From Nostoc spongiaeforme FACHB-130 (lineage in GTDB: Bacteria; Cyanobacteriota; Cyanobacteriia; Cyanobacteriales; Nostocaceae): a DNA stretch of 64,000 bases. Positions 35,747-44,709 of this stretch are shown here, piece by piece. Both the position numbers and the translations under genes were made by a program. The notes below the pieces were generated by a model. That model did not search any database and was not told the DNA's origin. It saw nothing but the letters and a program-made list of their open reading frames with translations. Each line of letters begins with the position of its first letter. The first letter of the stretch is position 1. The stretch covers positions 1 to 64,000 of the forward strand of contig NZ_JACJTB010000011.1 in the NCBI RefSeq assembly GCF_014698475.1, read 5' to 3'.

Positions 35747-36453
35747 TTTTCAAATAACTCATTTTGTAATGCTTGTTGGAGTTGAGTATCTTCTAAAGAC
35801 GCTGGCAGAAATTGTTCGACTCGAAACAAACCATAACGTCCTTCTAGTTCTATTGGCCCCACCAATTGTCCAGAACTAGCAACATCAATCGCTGCCCGCA
35901 ATGTATCTGGCATGGTGCCACGGCTGATTGCTCCCATCATGCCGTTCATTATGCGATCGTCTGTTAGGGAATATTCTCTGGCTAGTTGTTCAAAGCTGGC
36001 TCCTTCTTCGATTTGAGTTCTGAGTTCTTCGCAAAGTTCTTGGCTATCAACAATAATGCGAGAAATAACAACGCGATCTAAATAAATTTTTCTTTCAATA
36101 AAGTATTCGGGAATGTGAGGTTGTGTAACTAATGTTTTAAGTTTTTCTAACTTGAAACCTAATGTAATTGATCTATGAAATGTTTCATAATCTGTACCAT
36201 TTGTTTGTAACCATTCTTGAAAAGTTTGGGGTTGGGTGAGTTGATTTTTTAAACGAAAGTCAATAACTGCTTGTTCGGTTAAAGCTGGATTGATATCTAA
36301 ATCATCTCTAGTTTGGATTTCTTGCTCAATCACATACTGCCGGAGAATATCACCAATAAACTGGGATAATTTGCCGGAAGCTTGGAGATATTTTACTGCC
36401 TGTGTGATTGGGAGTGGATGATCATTTATTGACAGAAATGATAAAGATTCCAT
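35695..36453 (-). CDS. Parvulin-type peptidyl-prolyl isomerase
   Basis: This 252-residue protein is read from the ATG at 36453; a TTG 12 bases earlier is less likely. The N-terminal ~130 residues are a SurA/PrsA-like helical chaperone region. The parvulin domain follows (VISRIIVDSQELCEELRTQIEEGASFEQLAREYS ... GMMGAISRGTMPDTLRAAI ... GRYGLFRV). There is no signal peptide. Overlap with the exporter gene points to a role in folding or presenting the exported polypeptide. Such isomerase-exporter pairs recur in cyanobacteria. Confidence 0.88.
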   Translation of the reverse strand: MESLSFLSINDHPLPITQAVKYLQASGKLSQFIGDILRQYVIEQEIQTRDDLDINPALTEQAVIDFRLKNQLTQPQTFQEWLQTNGTDYETFHRSITLGFKLEKLKTLVTQPHIPEYFIERKIYLDRVVISRIIVDSQELCEELRTQIEEGASFEQLAREYSLTDDRIMNGMMGAISRGTMPDTLRAAIDVASSGQLVGPIELEGRYGLFRVEQFLPASLEDTQLQQALQNELFEKWLAEKIQKLTVKLQMG

Positions 36454-36786
36454 GAAATAACTCAAGAAAAACAGCTAAAAGTTCATAATTCCGAGAGATG
36501 GGAAACAAGATTCAGACGGATGGAGTGGCTGAAAGTCAGATAGAGACTACAATTCCCAATTCAAAATCTCAAATCCAAAATAGTATTGAAGAAGGCAGGA
36601 GTTAGATTCAAGGGGATTCAACCCGTCTCTCATCTTTCGAGTAGCATCCCATAGGGGAGACCGCCAAATTCTCAGATTGTGGCGGGAGACTTAAACTCAA
36701 ATGGGCGTTGCAAAAGGCTTTACCTTTGATTAAAAATCTGCCCTTTTGCCTTTTTCCTTTTGACTTTTGCCTTTTCCCTTGTTGTA
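36454..36786. repeat. Intergenic region with partial MITE-like repeat
   Basis: Upstream of the isomerase gene. Positions about 36740-36790 hold an inverted partial copy of the 111-bp repeat, ending CCCTTGTTGTACTAG next to the DUF92 gene end. Nothing else is recognised. Confidence 0.55.
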
Positions 36787-37584
36787 CTAGCCGATCGCAA
36801 TTTTCCACAACCAAGCAAAAATGATGGCAGCGATCGCACCAATTAATGTATTTAAAATATTGACCAGTTCATTTGTTAGCCAAGCATATTTAGATTGTAG
36901 TGTGGCTCCAATGACACTTTCTAAATTGGTAGCAATGAACGCGGCTAAGATGCACCAAACAACCCCTAATAAGTCTATCAATCCTACTGTCCAGCCCACC
37001 AAGGCGATCGCGATCGATGCCACTACACCTGCTAAGGTTCCTTCTAAACTCACTGCGCCTTCTGTACCACGGGGGACAGGTTGGAATGAGGTAATCAAAA
37101 AAGTCCTTTGCCCATAAGCTTTCCCCACTTCGCTGGCGGATGTGTCTGATAGCTTGGTACTAAAACTTGCCACATAGCCCAACAACAGCAAAGATACAGG
37201 ATTGGGAACTAAAGATTGGGGATCAGATACCAACCACCCTGAATTGATTACCCCTACACCCAAAGCACATAACGCCGCAGTTAAGGCTGAACCCCAGACG
37301 TTTTCCGGGCCTCTGGCACCAGAACGCTTCTCGGCTATACCTTGGGCTTCTTTCTGTGCCATACCGATGCGCGTCACGCCGGAACCCACCAGGAAATAAA
37401 ATCCCACTACTAAATATCCCTGCCAACCCAACGTTCCCCAAACGATGACACCCAGTATTCCAGCATGAAATATACCTGCTGGGGTCAGCAGCTTTTTAGG
37501 AGCGATCGCAACTAAACCCAATAAAACGGTGTTTAATCCTACTCCCACTAACCAGGGATTCGCAGAGTCAAGTAAAGGTAACAT
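36787..37584 (-). CDS. DUF92/TIGR00297 membrane protein (VTE6-like)
   Basis: This 265-residue membrane protein has about seven hydrophobic segments. The conserved SFSTKLSDTSASEVGKAYG motif (about 140-158) and ITSFQPVPRGTEGAVSLEGT are hallmarks of DUF92. A plant member, VTE6, is a phytyl-phosphate kinase feeding tocopherol and phylloquinone synthesis, so a prenol or phytol kinase role is plausible. Residues about 119-132 (SDPQSLVPNP) are encoded by a GGGATTGGG-type repeat and look like an insertion in a loop. Confidence 0.85.
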   Translation of the reverse strand: MLPLLDSANPWLVGVGLNTVLLGLVAIAPKKLLTPAGIFHAGILGVIVWGTLGWQGYLVVGFYFLVGSGVTRIGMAQKEAQGIAEKRSGARGPENVWGSALTAALCALGVGVINSGWLVSDPQSLVPNPVSLLLLGYVASFSTKLSDTSASEVGKAYGQRTFLITSFQPVPRGTEGAVSLEGTLAGVVASIAIALVGWTVGLIDLLGVVWCILAAFIATNLESVIGATLQSKYAWLTNELVNILNTLIGAIAAIIFAWLWKIAIG

Positions 37585-37932
37585 TAGCAGTGAATCACAA
37601 GTAATGTTGTCATTGCCAGCATACCAACAGAATAGCTAATTTTAAACCTGAGATGTTATTCCTCATTTTTTAATTCTAAAAGTCCATAGATTCTCTTACT
37701 TTTACTATTAGTGAGAGAAAAAACAGGCAAGATTTTGAGCGAAAAGAGGGGCTAGAGGCTACAAGCTAGTAAATCAGATTAAGGACTTACGCCCTACTCA
37801 CCACTTTCTTGTTCCAGTCCATAAATATCGCTAACAGCATATAAGTAACAGCAATATAAAACTGTGTTCCAATTAACCACAAACAAGTTTTCAGGGCATA
37901 AATTGTAGATAGCAACTACAAACAATACCTGT
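37585..37932. other. Intergenic region
   Basis: Divergent spacer between the DUF92 gene and the VOC gene. No repeat or RNA feature is recognised beyond a short GGCTAGAGGCTA direct repeat near 37750. Confidence 0.35.
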
Positions 37933-38367
37933 ATGAATAAACCTATATTTCATTTGGCTTTTCCTGTGAGTGATATCCAACAGGCAAAAGCCTACTATGT
38001 CGATGGTTTGGGCTGTATTCCGGGGCGGGAAAACCCCCATGCTTTGATTCTCAATCTTTATGGGCATCAACTGGTAGCGCACACTACCAAAGAACCTTTA
38101 ACAAGGCAACGGACGATATATCCTAGACACTTTGGGTTAATCTTTCCCCAAGAAAAGGACTGGGAAAGTTTGTTAGCAACAGCACAGAAGCACCAACTAT
38201 TGTTTCGAGAAGAAGCTAAAGATCGCTTTGTGGGTTCGCCTTTAGAACATCGGACTTTCTTTTTAGAAGATCCTTTTTATAATTTGCTGGAGTTTAAATA
38301 TTATCGCTACCCAGAGGCGATTTTTGGGAGTTATGAGGAGTATACCCAAATTGGCGATCGCGCTTAA
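37933..38367 (+). CDS. VOC-family protein (glyoxalase/dioxygenase superfamily)
   Basis: This 144-residue protein has two beta-alpha-beta-beta-beta modules of the vicinal-oxygen-chelate fold. Metal-type positions are His in IFHLAFPVSD, His in RHFGLIFP and Glu in NLLEFKYY. The motif KAYYVDGLGC is typical. The reaction is unknown. Related cyanobacterial proteins are annotated only at family level. Confidence 0.88.
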   Translation: MNKPIFHLAFPVSDIQQAKAYYVDGLGCIPGRENPHALILNLYGHQLVAHTTKEPLTRQRTIYPRHFGLIFPQEKDWESLLATAQKHQLLFREEAKDRFVGSPLEHRTFFLEDPFYNLLEFKYYRYPEAIFGSYEEYTQIGDRA

Positions 38368-38483
38368 TTAGGACTTAACTATAACTGTGTAAACATTTTT
38401 AGTTGACAGAAGGCAAGAGGAAAGAGGGTTTGAGCTTCACCGTAGTTTTGTTTTTCCCGCCAAGCTACTTACGCATAAAAATG

Positions 38484-38570
38484 AAAAACCCAGTTTAGGG
38501 TAAAGGTGTAAGCATCCAAAAACCTTACACCCTACACCCTTTCACCCCTAAACCCAGTCTCAACTGACAA
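38484..38570. repeat. Inverted repeat between VOC and lipase genes
   Basis: CCCAGTTTAGGG and GGTGTAAG on one side face CTTACACC and CCCTAAACCCAG on the other. The hairpin lies beside the lipase stop and may end both convergent transcripts. Confidence 0.6.
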
Positions 38571-39206
38571 TTTCTGTGAGTAATTCCTAATTGGTTCGGC
38601 TAAGGCTGTGGCGACTGCGGCTAAACTTCTAGAGTCAGTTAACATCCAAGGATGAGATGCTGCGGGGATAATTACCTCTGTACCTATGGGCATTTGGGAA
38701 CTGTTGGCGGGGACAATCATCAAATCATAAGGTGTCCAAATTGATGTAAAATTCAACTGCTTCAACATCACAGCATCCGAATTTAAATCCTTGAGGAAGT
38801 TACTGTGAGTACGCATTTGTTCACAACCAGGCCGCCAAGAACCATAGGCAATATAAGTTCCATGATGAGGTGATGAGATAGTAATAAATCGCTGCACGCG
38901 CTCAATACCTCCCAGTCGTTGGACATAATAACGACTGACAACGCCGCCCATACTGAAACCGACTATATCTAGTTTCTGTTCTGGCTCAAAGGTGGTGGCA
39001 ATATAATTAGCTACTTGCTGTGCCAACACATCAAGACCAACTTCGCCATTATTCGGTACTAGATTCAAAGCATATACAGACCAACCTTTCTCCTGTAAGT
39101 AACCTCTCATTTTACGGAATACTGCTTCTGTATCTCCAATCCCGTGTATTAATAAAACTGGGTTGTATTGCTGATTAATTGAGTTCATTGCTGGGTTTGA
39201 TTGCAT
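38532..39206 (-). CDS. Alpha/beta-hydrolase, lipase-like
   Basis: This 224-residue protein has LLIHGIGDTEAVF (oxyanion region), the nucleophile elbow GFSMGGVVS, SSPHHGT typical of the triacylglycerol lipase/PGAP1-like group, an acidic residue expected near MIVPANSS and a final His near ASHPWML. No signal peptide is visible. It is probably a cytoplasmic or peripheral lipase or esterase of unknown substrate. Confidence 0.85.
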   Translation of the reverse strand: MQSNPAMNSINQQYNPVLLIHGIGDTEAVFRKMRGYLQEKGWSVYALNLVPNNGEVGLDVLAQQVANYIATTFEPEQKLDIVGFSMGGVVSRYYVQRLGGIERVQRFITISSPHHGTYIAYGSWRPGCEQMRTHSNFLKDLNSDAVMLKQLNFTSIWTPYDLMIVPANSSQMPIGTEVIIPAASHPWMLTDSRSLAAVATALAEPIRNYSQKLSVETGFRGERV

Positions 39207-39786
39207 AATTCTGTCAAAAATCTAGCTAAGTTATGTTGCTATCTGTGAATAAGTTATGACACTCAAGCCACTGGCTAGAGGCTAGGGGCTAGGGGCTAGT
39301 ACAACAAGGCAAAAGTAAAAGGTCAAAAGGAAAAAGAAAGAATAGTGATACCACAAGCCTTTTAGCAATTCCTTATGGTCTGTTTATTTCTGCCGACCTG
39401 TACTAGTGTTTTTAGCATTCGGTATTCATCAGACAATCTCACAACCGAACATCACAAAAGAATATTCCCCACTCCCTATTCCCTATTCCCCACTTCCAAC
39501 TCCCTATTCCCCACTTCCGCAGAGTACTATTAAATTTTATTAAGCAAACTTTCATAATCTTGCTTATAGTAACGGTAAAATTTAATAATGAGTCTTGATA
39601 TATACAGGCTGCAAGTGCCTGAAAAATCAAAGACATTTGCTCTGTAGTCTTATGCCAGTGTTACTCAAACACTCAACTATCAAGCTAGTCAAAGTCATAG
39701 TACGGCGCAAAGAAATGTAGCATTAGGCTGCAATTTTTAACATTACGGTCAGATTTACAGAAATATAGAAGGCAGGAGAAATTCTA
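39207..39786. repeat. Intergenic region with MITE copy and heptads
   Basis: GGCTAGGGGCTAGGGGCTAG repeats at 39272-39299 run into the 111-bp repeat at 39296-39406. CCCTATTCCCCACTTCC-type heptads occupy about 39458-39520. The downstream 100 bases should hold the promoter of the Ala/Pro-rich protein gene. Confidence 0.6.
39296..39406. repeat. MITE-like 111-bp repeat, copy 2 (best copy)
   Basis: Terminal inverted repeats CTAGTACA / TGTACTAG bound an A/G-rich left half and a 'ccttatggtctgtttatttc' right half. It has no coding capacity. Related copies lie at 32878, 45025 and, partially, 36740. Confidence 0.8.
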
Positions 39787-40224
39787 ATGTTCGGTTTTAT
39801 CAAAAATTTAATCGCTGGGATTTTAGGATTCTTTACAGGTTTGCTCGGTGGTAAGAAAAAAAATGGTGGCTACTACCTGCAATTAGATGAAAGTGGCGCA
39901 GAAGTCAAACCAGCACCCAAACCCGCAGAAACACCAAAACCAGCAGCTACTTCCAACGGTACAAAAGCAACAGCAGCACCTGAGCCAGCCAAAAAACCTG
40001 CTGCTAAAGCTGTCAAAGCATCCCAAAATGGTAAAGCTGCACCTGCTGAACCAGAAAAAGCACCTGCAACTGCTGTAGCTGTCAAGAAAGAACCAGCCAT
40101 AACTACATTTGCACCCAAATATTTAGCGCCTTCTGGTGCTTCTAATGGTCGCCGCCGTCCAGGGGCAAATATGAGTTCTTTCTTAGATATGGCAGGTCAA
40201 GTTAAAACTCCTAACCAAGCTTAG
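39787..40224 (+). CDS. Conserved Ala/Pro/Lys-rich protein with amphipathic N-terminus
   Basis: This 145-residue protein begins with a hydrophobic glycine-rich helix (MFGFIKNLIAGILGFFTGLL), then KKKNGGYYLQLDESG, a long low-complexity Ala/Pro/Lys linker (about 45-110) and a conserved-looking tail (APKYLAPSGASNGRRRPGANM). The start could attach to membranes. It has an AGGAG box 6 bases before ATG, so it is probably well expressed. I do not know its role. Confidence 0.75.
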   Translation: MFGFIKNLIAGILGFFTGLLGGKKKNGGYYLQLDESGAEVKPAPKPAETPKPAATSNGTKATAAPEPAKKPAAKAVKASQNGKAAPAEPEKAPATAVAVKKEPAITTFAPKYLAPSGASNGRRRPGANMSSFLDMAGQVKTPNQA

Positions 40225-40228
40225 TGGT

Positions 40229-41371
40229 TTAATTTTCATTGTGAGCGATCGCCAAGCATTTATTAAACACTAATCCGCTATACAACTGAAAAGCTGCATC
40301 CCAATTCGTCGGTTCTCGACGCATTAAATTGATATTGGGTGTGATATTGCTTAACATTTCCGTTTGATCTAGAATCGTCTCCGCAAAAGGTGTGAAATCT
40401 GACCAAAGCTTCACTTGTGGCAGATGCTGTTCTAGCCAGTTAATTACTTTATTCCAGTTAATGCGGATTGTATTTTGACTAGCTAGAGCAGCGATTTCTA
40501 CACCTTGTTGGAAATCATAACTTTGATCAGACAGTCGCAGAATGCAACGCCGCCCAGGTAGATGTAAATCACAAAACTGAGCGTAATCTTGGGTTTGAGT
40601 TTTCCGCTCTAGCTTGTGGCGAGCATTAATATCGACAACTTCTTCAAAAATTGGTAATAATCCAGCAACTCTGGCTTGTACTTCTGACCAATTAAAAGTC
40701 AGAGAACCCAGTTGATGATTTTGGTTGCGACAAACAACAGTAGCTTGTGTGCCAGATTCCGAAAAATATTCAACTTGATAAACTTGTATTTGTTGAACAG
40801 CACTGATTGTTGACCAAAAACAAGGAATTCCGGCCGCTTGTAGCTGTTCACCATAAAATTTTAATTCTCCTACTTGGCCATAGCGATATACTCTCCAACT
40901 GCGGCTGGGGAGAATTAGTCTAGCTGTATAGGTGTCTAGCTGCATAATTTGAGCAAATTGCGCTGCAACTGTTGACTTTTCTTGATTAGTCAAAGGCTCT
41001 AAAACAAGTATCCCTGGTTCATTACTGTTAGGTTCGGCTGTGGCTTTAGCAATGGCGCGTTGTCGTTGTTCTTGTTCAACTTCTTTGAGGCGTTGTAAAC
41101 CTTGGCGTGCTTGCGAAACTATTTTAGAGTTGGTTGTACTCCGCAATAACTGACGATAAATTTTTTCCGCATCTTGTTGCTTATGAGATACTTCGTAAAG
41201 TCTGGCAATGTAAAATTGCACCCAAGGATTATCCGGTGATTCTTTTGACAACTGCTGGAGTAATTTAGCAGCAGTGTGATAATCTTTACGGTCAAAAGCG
41301 ATTGCAACTCGCTCAATCATAGTTTGTTTCCCTGCATCCCGCGTTGATTTTTGGAAGCGGCTTATTATCAT
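40229..41371 (-). CDS. TPR-repeat protein
   Basis: This 380-residue protein has an ATG that directly follows the rsmE stop (TAAATG), so the two genes are coupled. An internal ATG at 41320 (MIERVAIAFD) is an alternative start. Residues about 20-100 hold tetratricopeptide-like repeats (DYHTAAKLLQQLSKESPDNPW, AEKIYRQLL). The C-terminal ~230 residues form a domain I do not recognise, with a CDLHLPGRRCILRLSDQSYDF segment. It is probably a scaffold protein. Confidence 0.75.
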   Translation of the reverse strand: MIISRFQKSTRDAGKQTMIERVAIAFDRKDYHTAAKLLQQLSKESPDNPWVQFYIARLYEVSHKQQDAEKIYRQLLRSTTNSKIVSQARQGLQRLKEVEQEQRQRAIAKATAEPNSNEPGILVLEPLTNQEKSTVAAQFAQIMQLDTYTARLILPSRSWRVYRYGQVGELKFYGEQLQAAGIPCFWSTISAVQQIQVYQVEYFSESGTQATVVCRNQNHQLGSLTFNWSEVQARVAGLLPIFEEVVDINARHKLERKTQTQDYAQFCDLHLPGRRCILRLSDQSYDFQQGVEIAALASQNTIRINWNKVINWLEQHLPQVKLWSDFTPFAETILDQTEMLSNITPNINLMRREPTNWDAAFQLYSGLVFNKCLAIAHNEN

Positions 41372-42091
41372 TTATACTTCACAGGTTGCGGTAACTAAGG
41401 ATAAAGCAACGATGGGTGCAGTAACGGCGCGGAGAACCCGACGACCGAGGGATACAGCTTGAAAACCAGAAGCGATCGCATTTTCAACTTCTAGTTCTGT
41501 CCATCCTCCTTCGGGGCCTGTAGCAATAATTAGTTCTCTGTCATTTGTCATTTGTCCTTTGTTTGGTAAGCAGTTGAGGAAGTGAGGATAGTTACCCCGC
41601 GCTTCACAGATATATTTATGACCATTGACTGTTGACAAAGCCTCACTAAAAGCCACTGGTTCTAAAATTGTGGGGACAAAAGCGCGTTCCGATTGTTCAG
41701 CAGCTTCAGCCGCAATCCGCCGCCAACGTTCGAGTTTTTGCGGACTCGGATGAAGAAGAGTGCGATCGCTAATCACCGGGGCAATACAAGTTACACCAAT
41801 TTCCGTACAGCAACGCACAACTTCATCAAAACCACTGCTTTTGGGCAACGCAATCATCAGTGTAATTGTTACAGGTAATTCTGTTTCTACGGAAAGAGTT
41901 TCTAAAACCTGGGCTTGTTTTCCTGTTAGCTGTGTTAACCACCATTTACCCATACCATCCATCGCAATAAAGCGATCGCCCTCACGCAAACGCAAGACTC
42001 GCCCTAGATAATGTAGTTGTTGGGGTGTCAGTAAAATTTGGTCTTGTTGAAATTGAGCAGGTGCGATCGCGATTCGTTGTAGTTGAGCCAT
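41372..42091 (-). CDS. rsmE: 16S rRNA m3U1498 methyltransferase
   Basis: This 239-residue SPOUT enzyme methylates U1498 of 16S rRNA with S-adenosylmethionine. It has an N-terminal PUA-like domain (HYLGRVLRLREGD), MIALPKSSGFDEVVRCCTEIGV, IATGPEGGWTELE and the knot segment SLGRRVLRAVTAPI. The usual ETA of that segment is VTA here. Residues about 175-186 (NKGQMTNDREL) are encoded by CATTTGT heptad repeats, an STRR inserted in frame in a surface loop. Confidence 0.92.
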   Translation of the reverse strand: MAQLQRIAIAPAQFQQDQILLTPQQLHYLGRVLRLREGDRFIAMDGMGKWWLTQLTGKQAQVLETLSVETELPVTITLMIALPKSSGFDEVVRCCTEIGVTCIAPVISDRTLLHPSPQKLERWRRIAAEAAEQSERAFVPTILEPVAFSEALSTVNGHKYICEARGNYPHFLNCLPNKGQMTNDRELIIATGPEGGWTELEVENAIASGFQAVSLGRRVLRAVTAPIVALSLVTATCEV

Positions 42092-42181
42092 GCTATTTGT
42101 TGATGAACAGAGAAAACAAGCAACAATCTGTGTAATTAATTATTGATGCTAAACTTTTCTCTGAAAAGCAACTAACAATAA

Positions 42182-43573
42182 TTAGACAATACCTGCACCA
42201 GATATGGGTTTTTTCCCATCTTCAGCAATGTTCAACTTTCTTTGCTTGATTTCCACCTCCAGTCCACTTTCGGGACGTAACGTAATTGAAGGCTGAGGCA
42301 CAATGGGGTATCCTGGCACTAAATCTATTTGGAAGCTTTGAGCAATAGTCGCTAATAATAAAGCCGCTTCCATTTGAGCGAAACCTTTACCAATACAAAT
42401 TCTCGGCCCATCACCAAAAGGAAAATATACCCCTTTGGGTAGTTGTTTTTCTAACTCTTCTGTCCAACGTTCGGGTTGGAAAGCTTCAGCATTTTCAAAA
42501 TATTTTGGATGACGGTGCATTACCCATTGGCTAATCATAATTGATGTGCCTTGGGGAATTTCGTAATCGCCAATTTGGGTATCTACGGCGGCTTCTCGTC
42601 CCATCAAAGATACGGGAGGATATAACCGCATTGATTCTTTGATGACTTGCTGTGTATAAACTAACTTGCCTAAATCTTCTAATGTTGGTAACTTTCCTTG
42701 CAAAACTTGATCAAGTTCTGATTGTAATTTTTCTCGAACTTCCGGATTTTGCGCCAAAAGCATCCATGTCCAGGATAAAGTATTGGCTGTAGTTTCATGA
42801 CCTGCCAACATTAAGGTAGCAACTTCATCCCGTAGTAATTTATCATCCATTTGTTGACCTGTTTGTTCATCCTTTGCTTCCATTAACATCGTCAACAAAT
42901 CATGCGTTTTTTCCTGGCTATGGCGACGTTCTTGAATCAGTTTGTTAATCGCTTCATTCATCTGGGTAATAGCACGACGATAATTGATGTTTTCTGGTCT
43001 GGGAAACCACTCCCACACCAGAAAATTCTGCTTCCGCTTACTCTCAAACCAGTGCATTGCAATATCAAGTGCATTAGCCACAACCTTGGCTTCACCTGCA
43101 TCCACCTCAGCACTAAATATGCACTTCATCACAATTTCTAACGTCAACTGCATCATATCTGCATGAATATCACGGGTTTCGCCATCATGCCAAGTTTGTA
43201 ACATTTGGTTGGCATACTCCACCATAATTTGGCTATATCCATTAATTCGTTTTTGGTGAAATACTGGTTGAGCAAGACGACGTTGCCAAAACCAAGATTC
43301 TCCTTCTGCTGTTAATAAACCTTCTCCTAAAAGAGTTTTTAAGCTACGTAAACCTCGGCTTTTAATAAAATCGTGACGATTTTTGAGAACTTCTTCTATA
43401 TAGTCAGGATTAGTCACTAAACACGCAGGTGTTAACCCCAACTGCAAGGGAATAATATCACCATAATCACGACAGCGACTGAGAAACCCTAATGGGTCTT
43501 GTCCCAGTTCTAGTAAATGACCAACAATAGAATTAACTGGTGGTGCTGATAACTCAAATACATTTTGAGACAT
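42182..43573 (-). CDS. Cytochrome P450 (CYP110 type)
   Basis: This 463-residue P450 has the I-helix oxygen motif AGHETTANTL, K-helix ESMRLYPP, PERW, and the haem loop FPFGDGPRICIGKGF with the Cys ligand. The N-terminal FELSAPPVNSIVGHLLELGQDPLGFL fits CYP110, a family common in heterocystous cyanobacteria and known to oxidise fatty acids and terpenoid-like substrates. It has no membrane anchor. It is transcribed alone. Confidence 0.93.
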   Translation of the reverse strand: MSQNVFELSAPPVNSIVGHLLELGQDPLGFLSRCRDYGDIIPLQLGLTPACLVTNPDYIEEVLKNRHDFIKSRGLRSLKTLLGEGLLTAEGESWFWQRRLAQPVFHQKRINGYSQIMVEYANQMLQTWHDGETRDIHADMMQLTLEIVMKCIFSAEVDAGEAKVVANALDIAMHWFESKRKQNFLVWEWFPRPENINYRRAITQMNEAINKLIQERRHSQEKTHDLLTMLMEAKDEQTGQQMDDKLLRDEVATLMLAGHETTANTLSWTWMLLAQNPEVREKLQSELDQVLQGKLPTLEDLGKLVYTQQVIKESMRLYPPVSLMGREAAVDTQIGDYEIPQGTSIMISQWVMHRHPKYFENAEAFQPERWTEELEKQLPKGVYFPFGDGPRICIGKGFAQMEAALLLATIAQSFQIDLVPGYPIVPQPSITLRPESGLEVEIKQRKLNIAEDGKKPISGAGIV

Positions 43574-44034
43574 AGAAAAACTCTGTTTTAGTTGTATCTC
43601 TTTAAGAAGATTAGTGCAGCTAATGTATAAAAATCCTCATAACAAAGATGGATTTAATTATATCGATAGGTATAAAAATATTGTAATAATTCAGGATTCA
43701 GAATCCAGAAGCCAGAAGGGTTAAAGAATGAGGAGAAATATTTGATGACTCAATTTACTAATCTGCTAGATACCTCTAAATTCTGACTTCTGACTCCTGG
43801 GTGCTGAATTCTTACAAAATATCTAATTGTTGAGAATTTTAGAATCTTGTTGTTCAAAGAATAAATATAGTGATTTTTAATGATTTGTAAAAAAGGAAAA
43901 GCCCAGCTTAAACAAACTGAGCTTTGATAGCAATTTTATTTGATTTATAAAAATCGAGAGGTTCAGATACCCGACTTCTTAAAGAAGTCAGGTATCTTAT
44001 TGTTCAATAATTGAGAGCGATCGCACTTAACTAA
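43574..44034. repeat. Intergenic region with heptads and hairpins
   Basis: ATTCAGAATCCAGAAG-type repeats lie at 43690-43720 and their inverse TTCTGACTTCTGACTCC at 43780-43800. A hairpin AAAGC-CAG / CTG-GCTTT occurs at about 43897-43926. A strong hairpin is listed separately. No gene is seen. Confidence 0.55.
43965..43997 (-). terminator. Strong hairpin downstream of msrB
   Basis: AGATACC-GACTTCTT pairs with AAGAAGTC-GGTATCT with one mismatch. It lies 38 bases past the minus-strand msrB stop. The same hairpin type is a dispersed Nostocales repeat, so its terminator role is likely but not exclusive. Confidence 0.55.
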
Positions 44035-44529
44035 TTAAGCTGGAATAAATTTCAACGACACACCATTCATACAATAACGCTGACCTGTGGGTGCAGGGCC
44101 ATCAGGAAATACATGGCCTAAATGTCCACCACAGCGATGACAATGAACTTCTATGCGGGTCATAAATAATGAACGATCTACAGTAGTGGCGATCGCACCT
44201 TCAATTGGTTGAAAGAAACTAGGCCAGCCAGTACCACTATTGAATTTGGTATCAGATTTAAACAGTGGTAAGTCACAAGCTGCACACACATAAGTACCTT
44301 GTGAATACTCTTTATCAAGGGGACTGGTAAAAGCCCGTTCAGTTCCATGTTTACGCAAAACACGAAACTGTTCTGGTGTTAAAAGACTGCGCCATTCATC
44401 TTCAGATTTGGTAACTTCAAACTCAGTGTTAGAACTTGTCACGATTTCTGCCCTCGGATTAATAAACTGGGATAATAAGGCTGCACCTGCTAACACGGCA
44501 CTTGCCTCTAAAAAATAACGTTTTTTCAT
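44035..44529 (-). CDS. msrB: Peptide-methionine (R)-S-oxide reductase
   Basis: This 164-residue enzyme reduces methionine-R-sulfoxide in damaged proteins. The MsrB domain starts near residue 45 (SEDEWRSLLTPEQF) with zinc cysteines CAAC and CHRC, the GTGWPSFFQP signature, and the catalytic Cys in RYCMNG. The N-terminal ~25 residues are basic then hydrophobic (KKRYFLEASAVLAGAALLSQF), resembling an export signal. It may therefore work in the periplasm or thylakoid lumen. Confidence 0.94.
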   Translation of the reverse strand: MKKRYFLEASAVLAGAALLSQFINPRAEIVTSSNTEFEVTKSEDEWRSLLTPEQFRVLRKHGTERAFTSPLDKEYSQGTYVCAACDLPLFKSDTKFNSGTGWPSFFQPIEGAIATTVDRSLFMTRIEVHCHRCGGHLGHVFPDGPAPTGQRYCMNGVSLKFIPA

Positions 44530-44709
44530 ATATCTATTATGAGTTTTTGCTTAATTACATTTCAAGATAACTAGCTATTTTCATTCTCAGCCATACAAGC
44601 TGGATTTTTCACTGTAATCATACTTCCACGCAAAATCTTACAGCAGACTCCGAGTTTAGGCAGTACAGTGTCAAAATATTAAGTGTAAACTTTGCTCAAA
44701 AACGCAATT

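Noticed and set aside
39439-39636. 65-codon minus-strand frame rich in Trp-Gly-Ile
   Set aside because: It is a translation of GGGAATAGGGAGTGGGG heptad repeats with no gene context.
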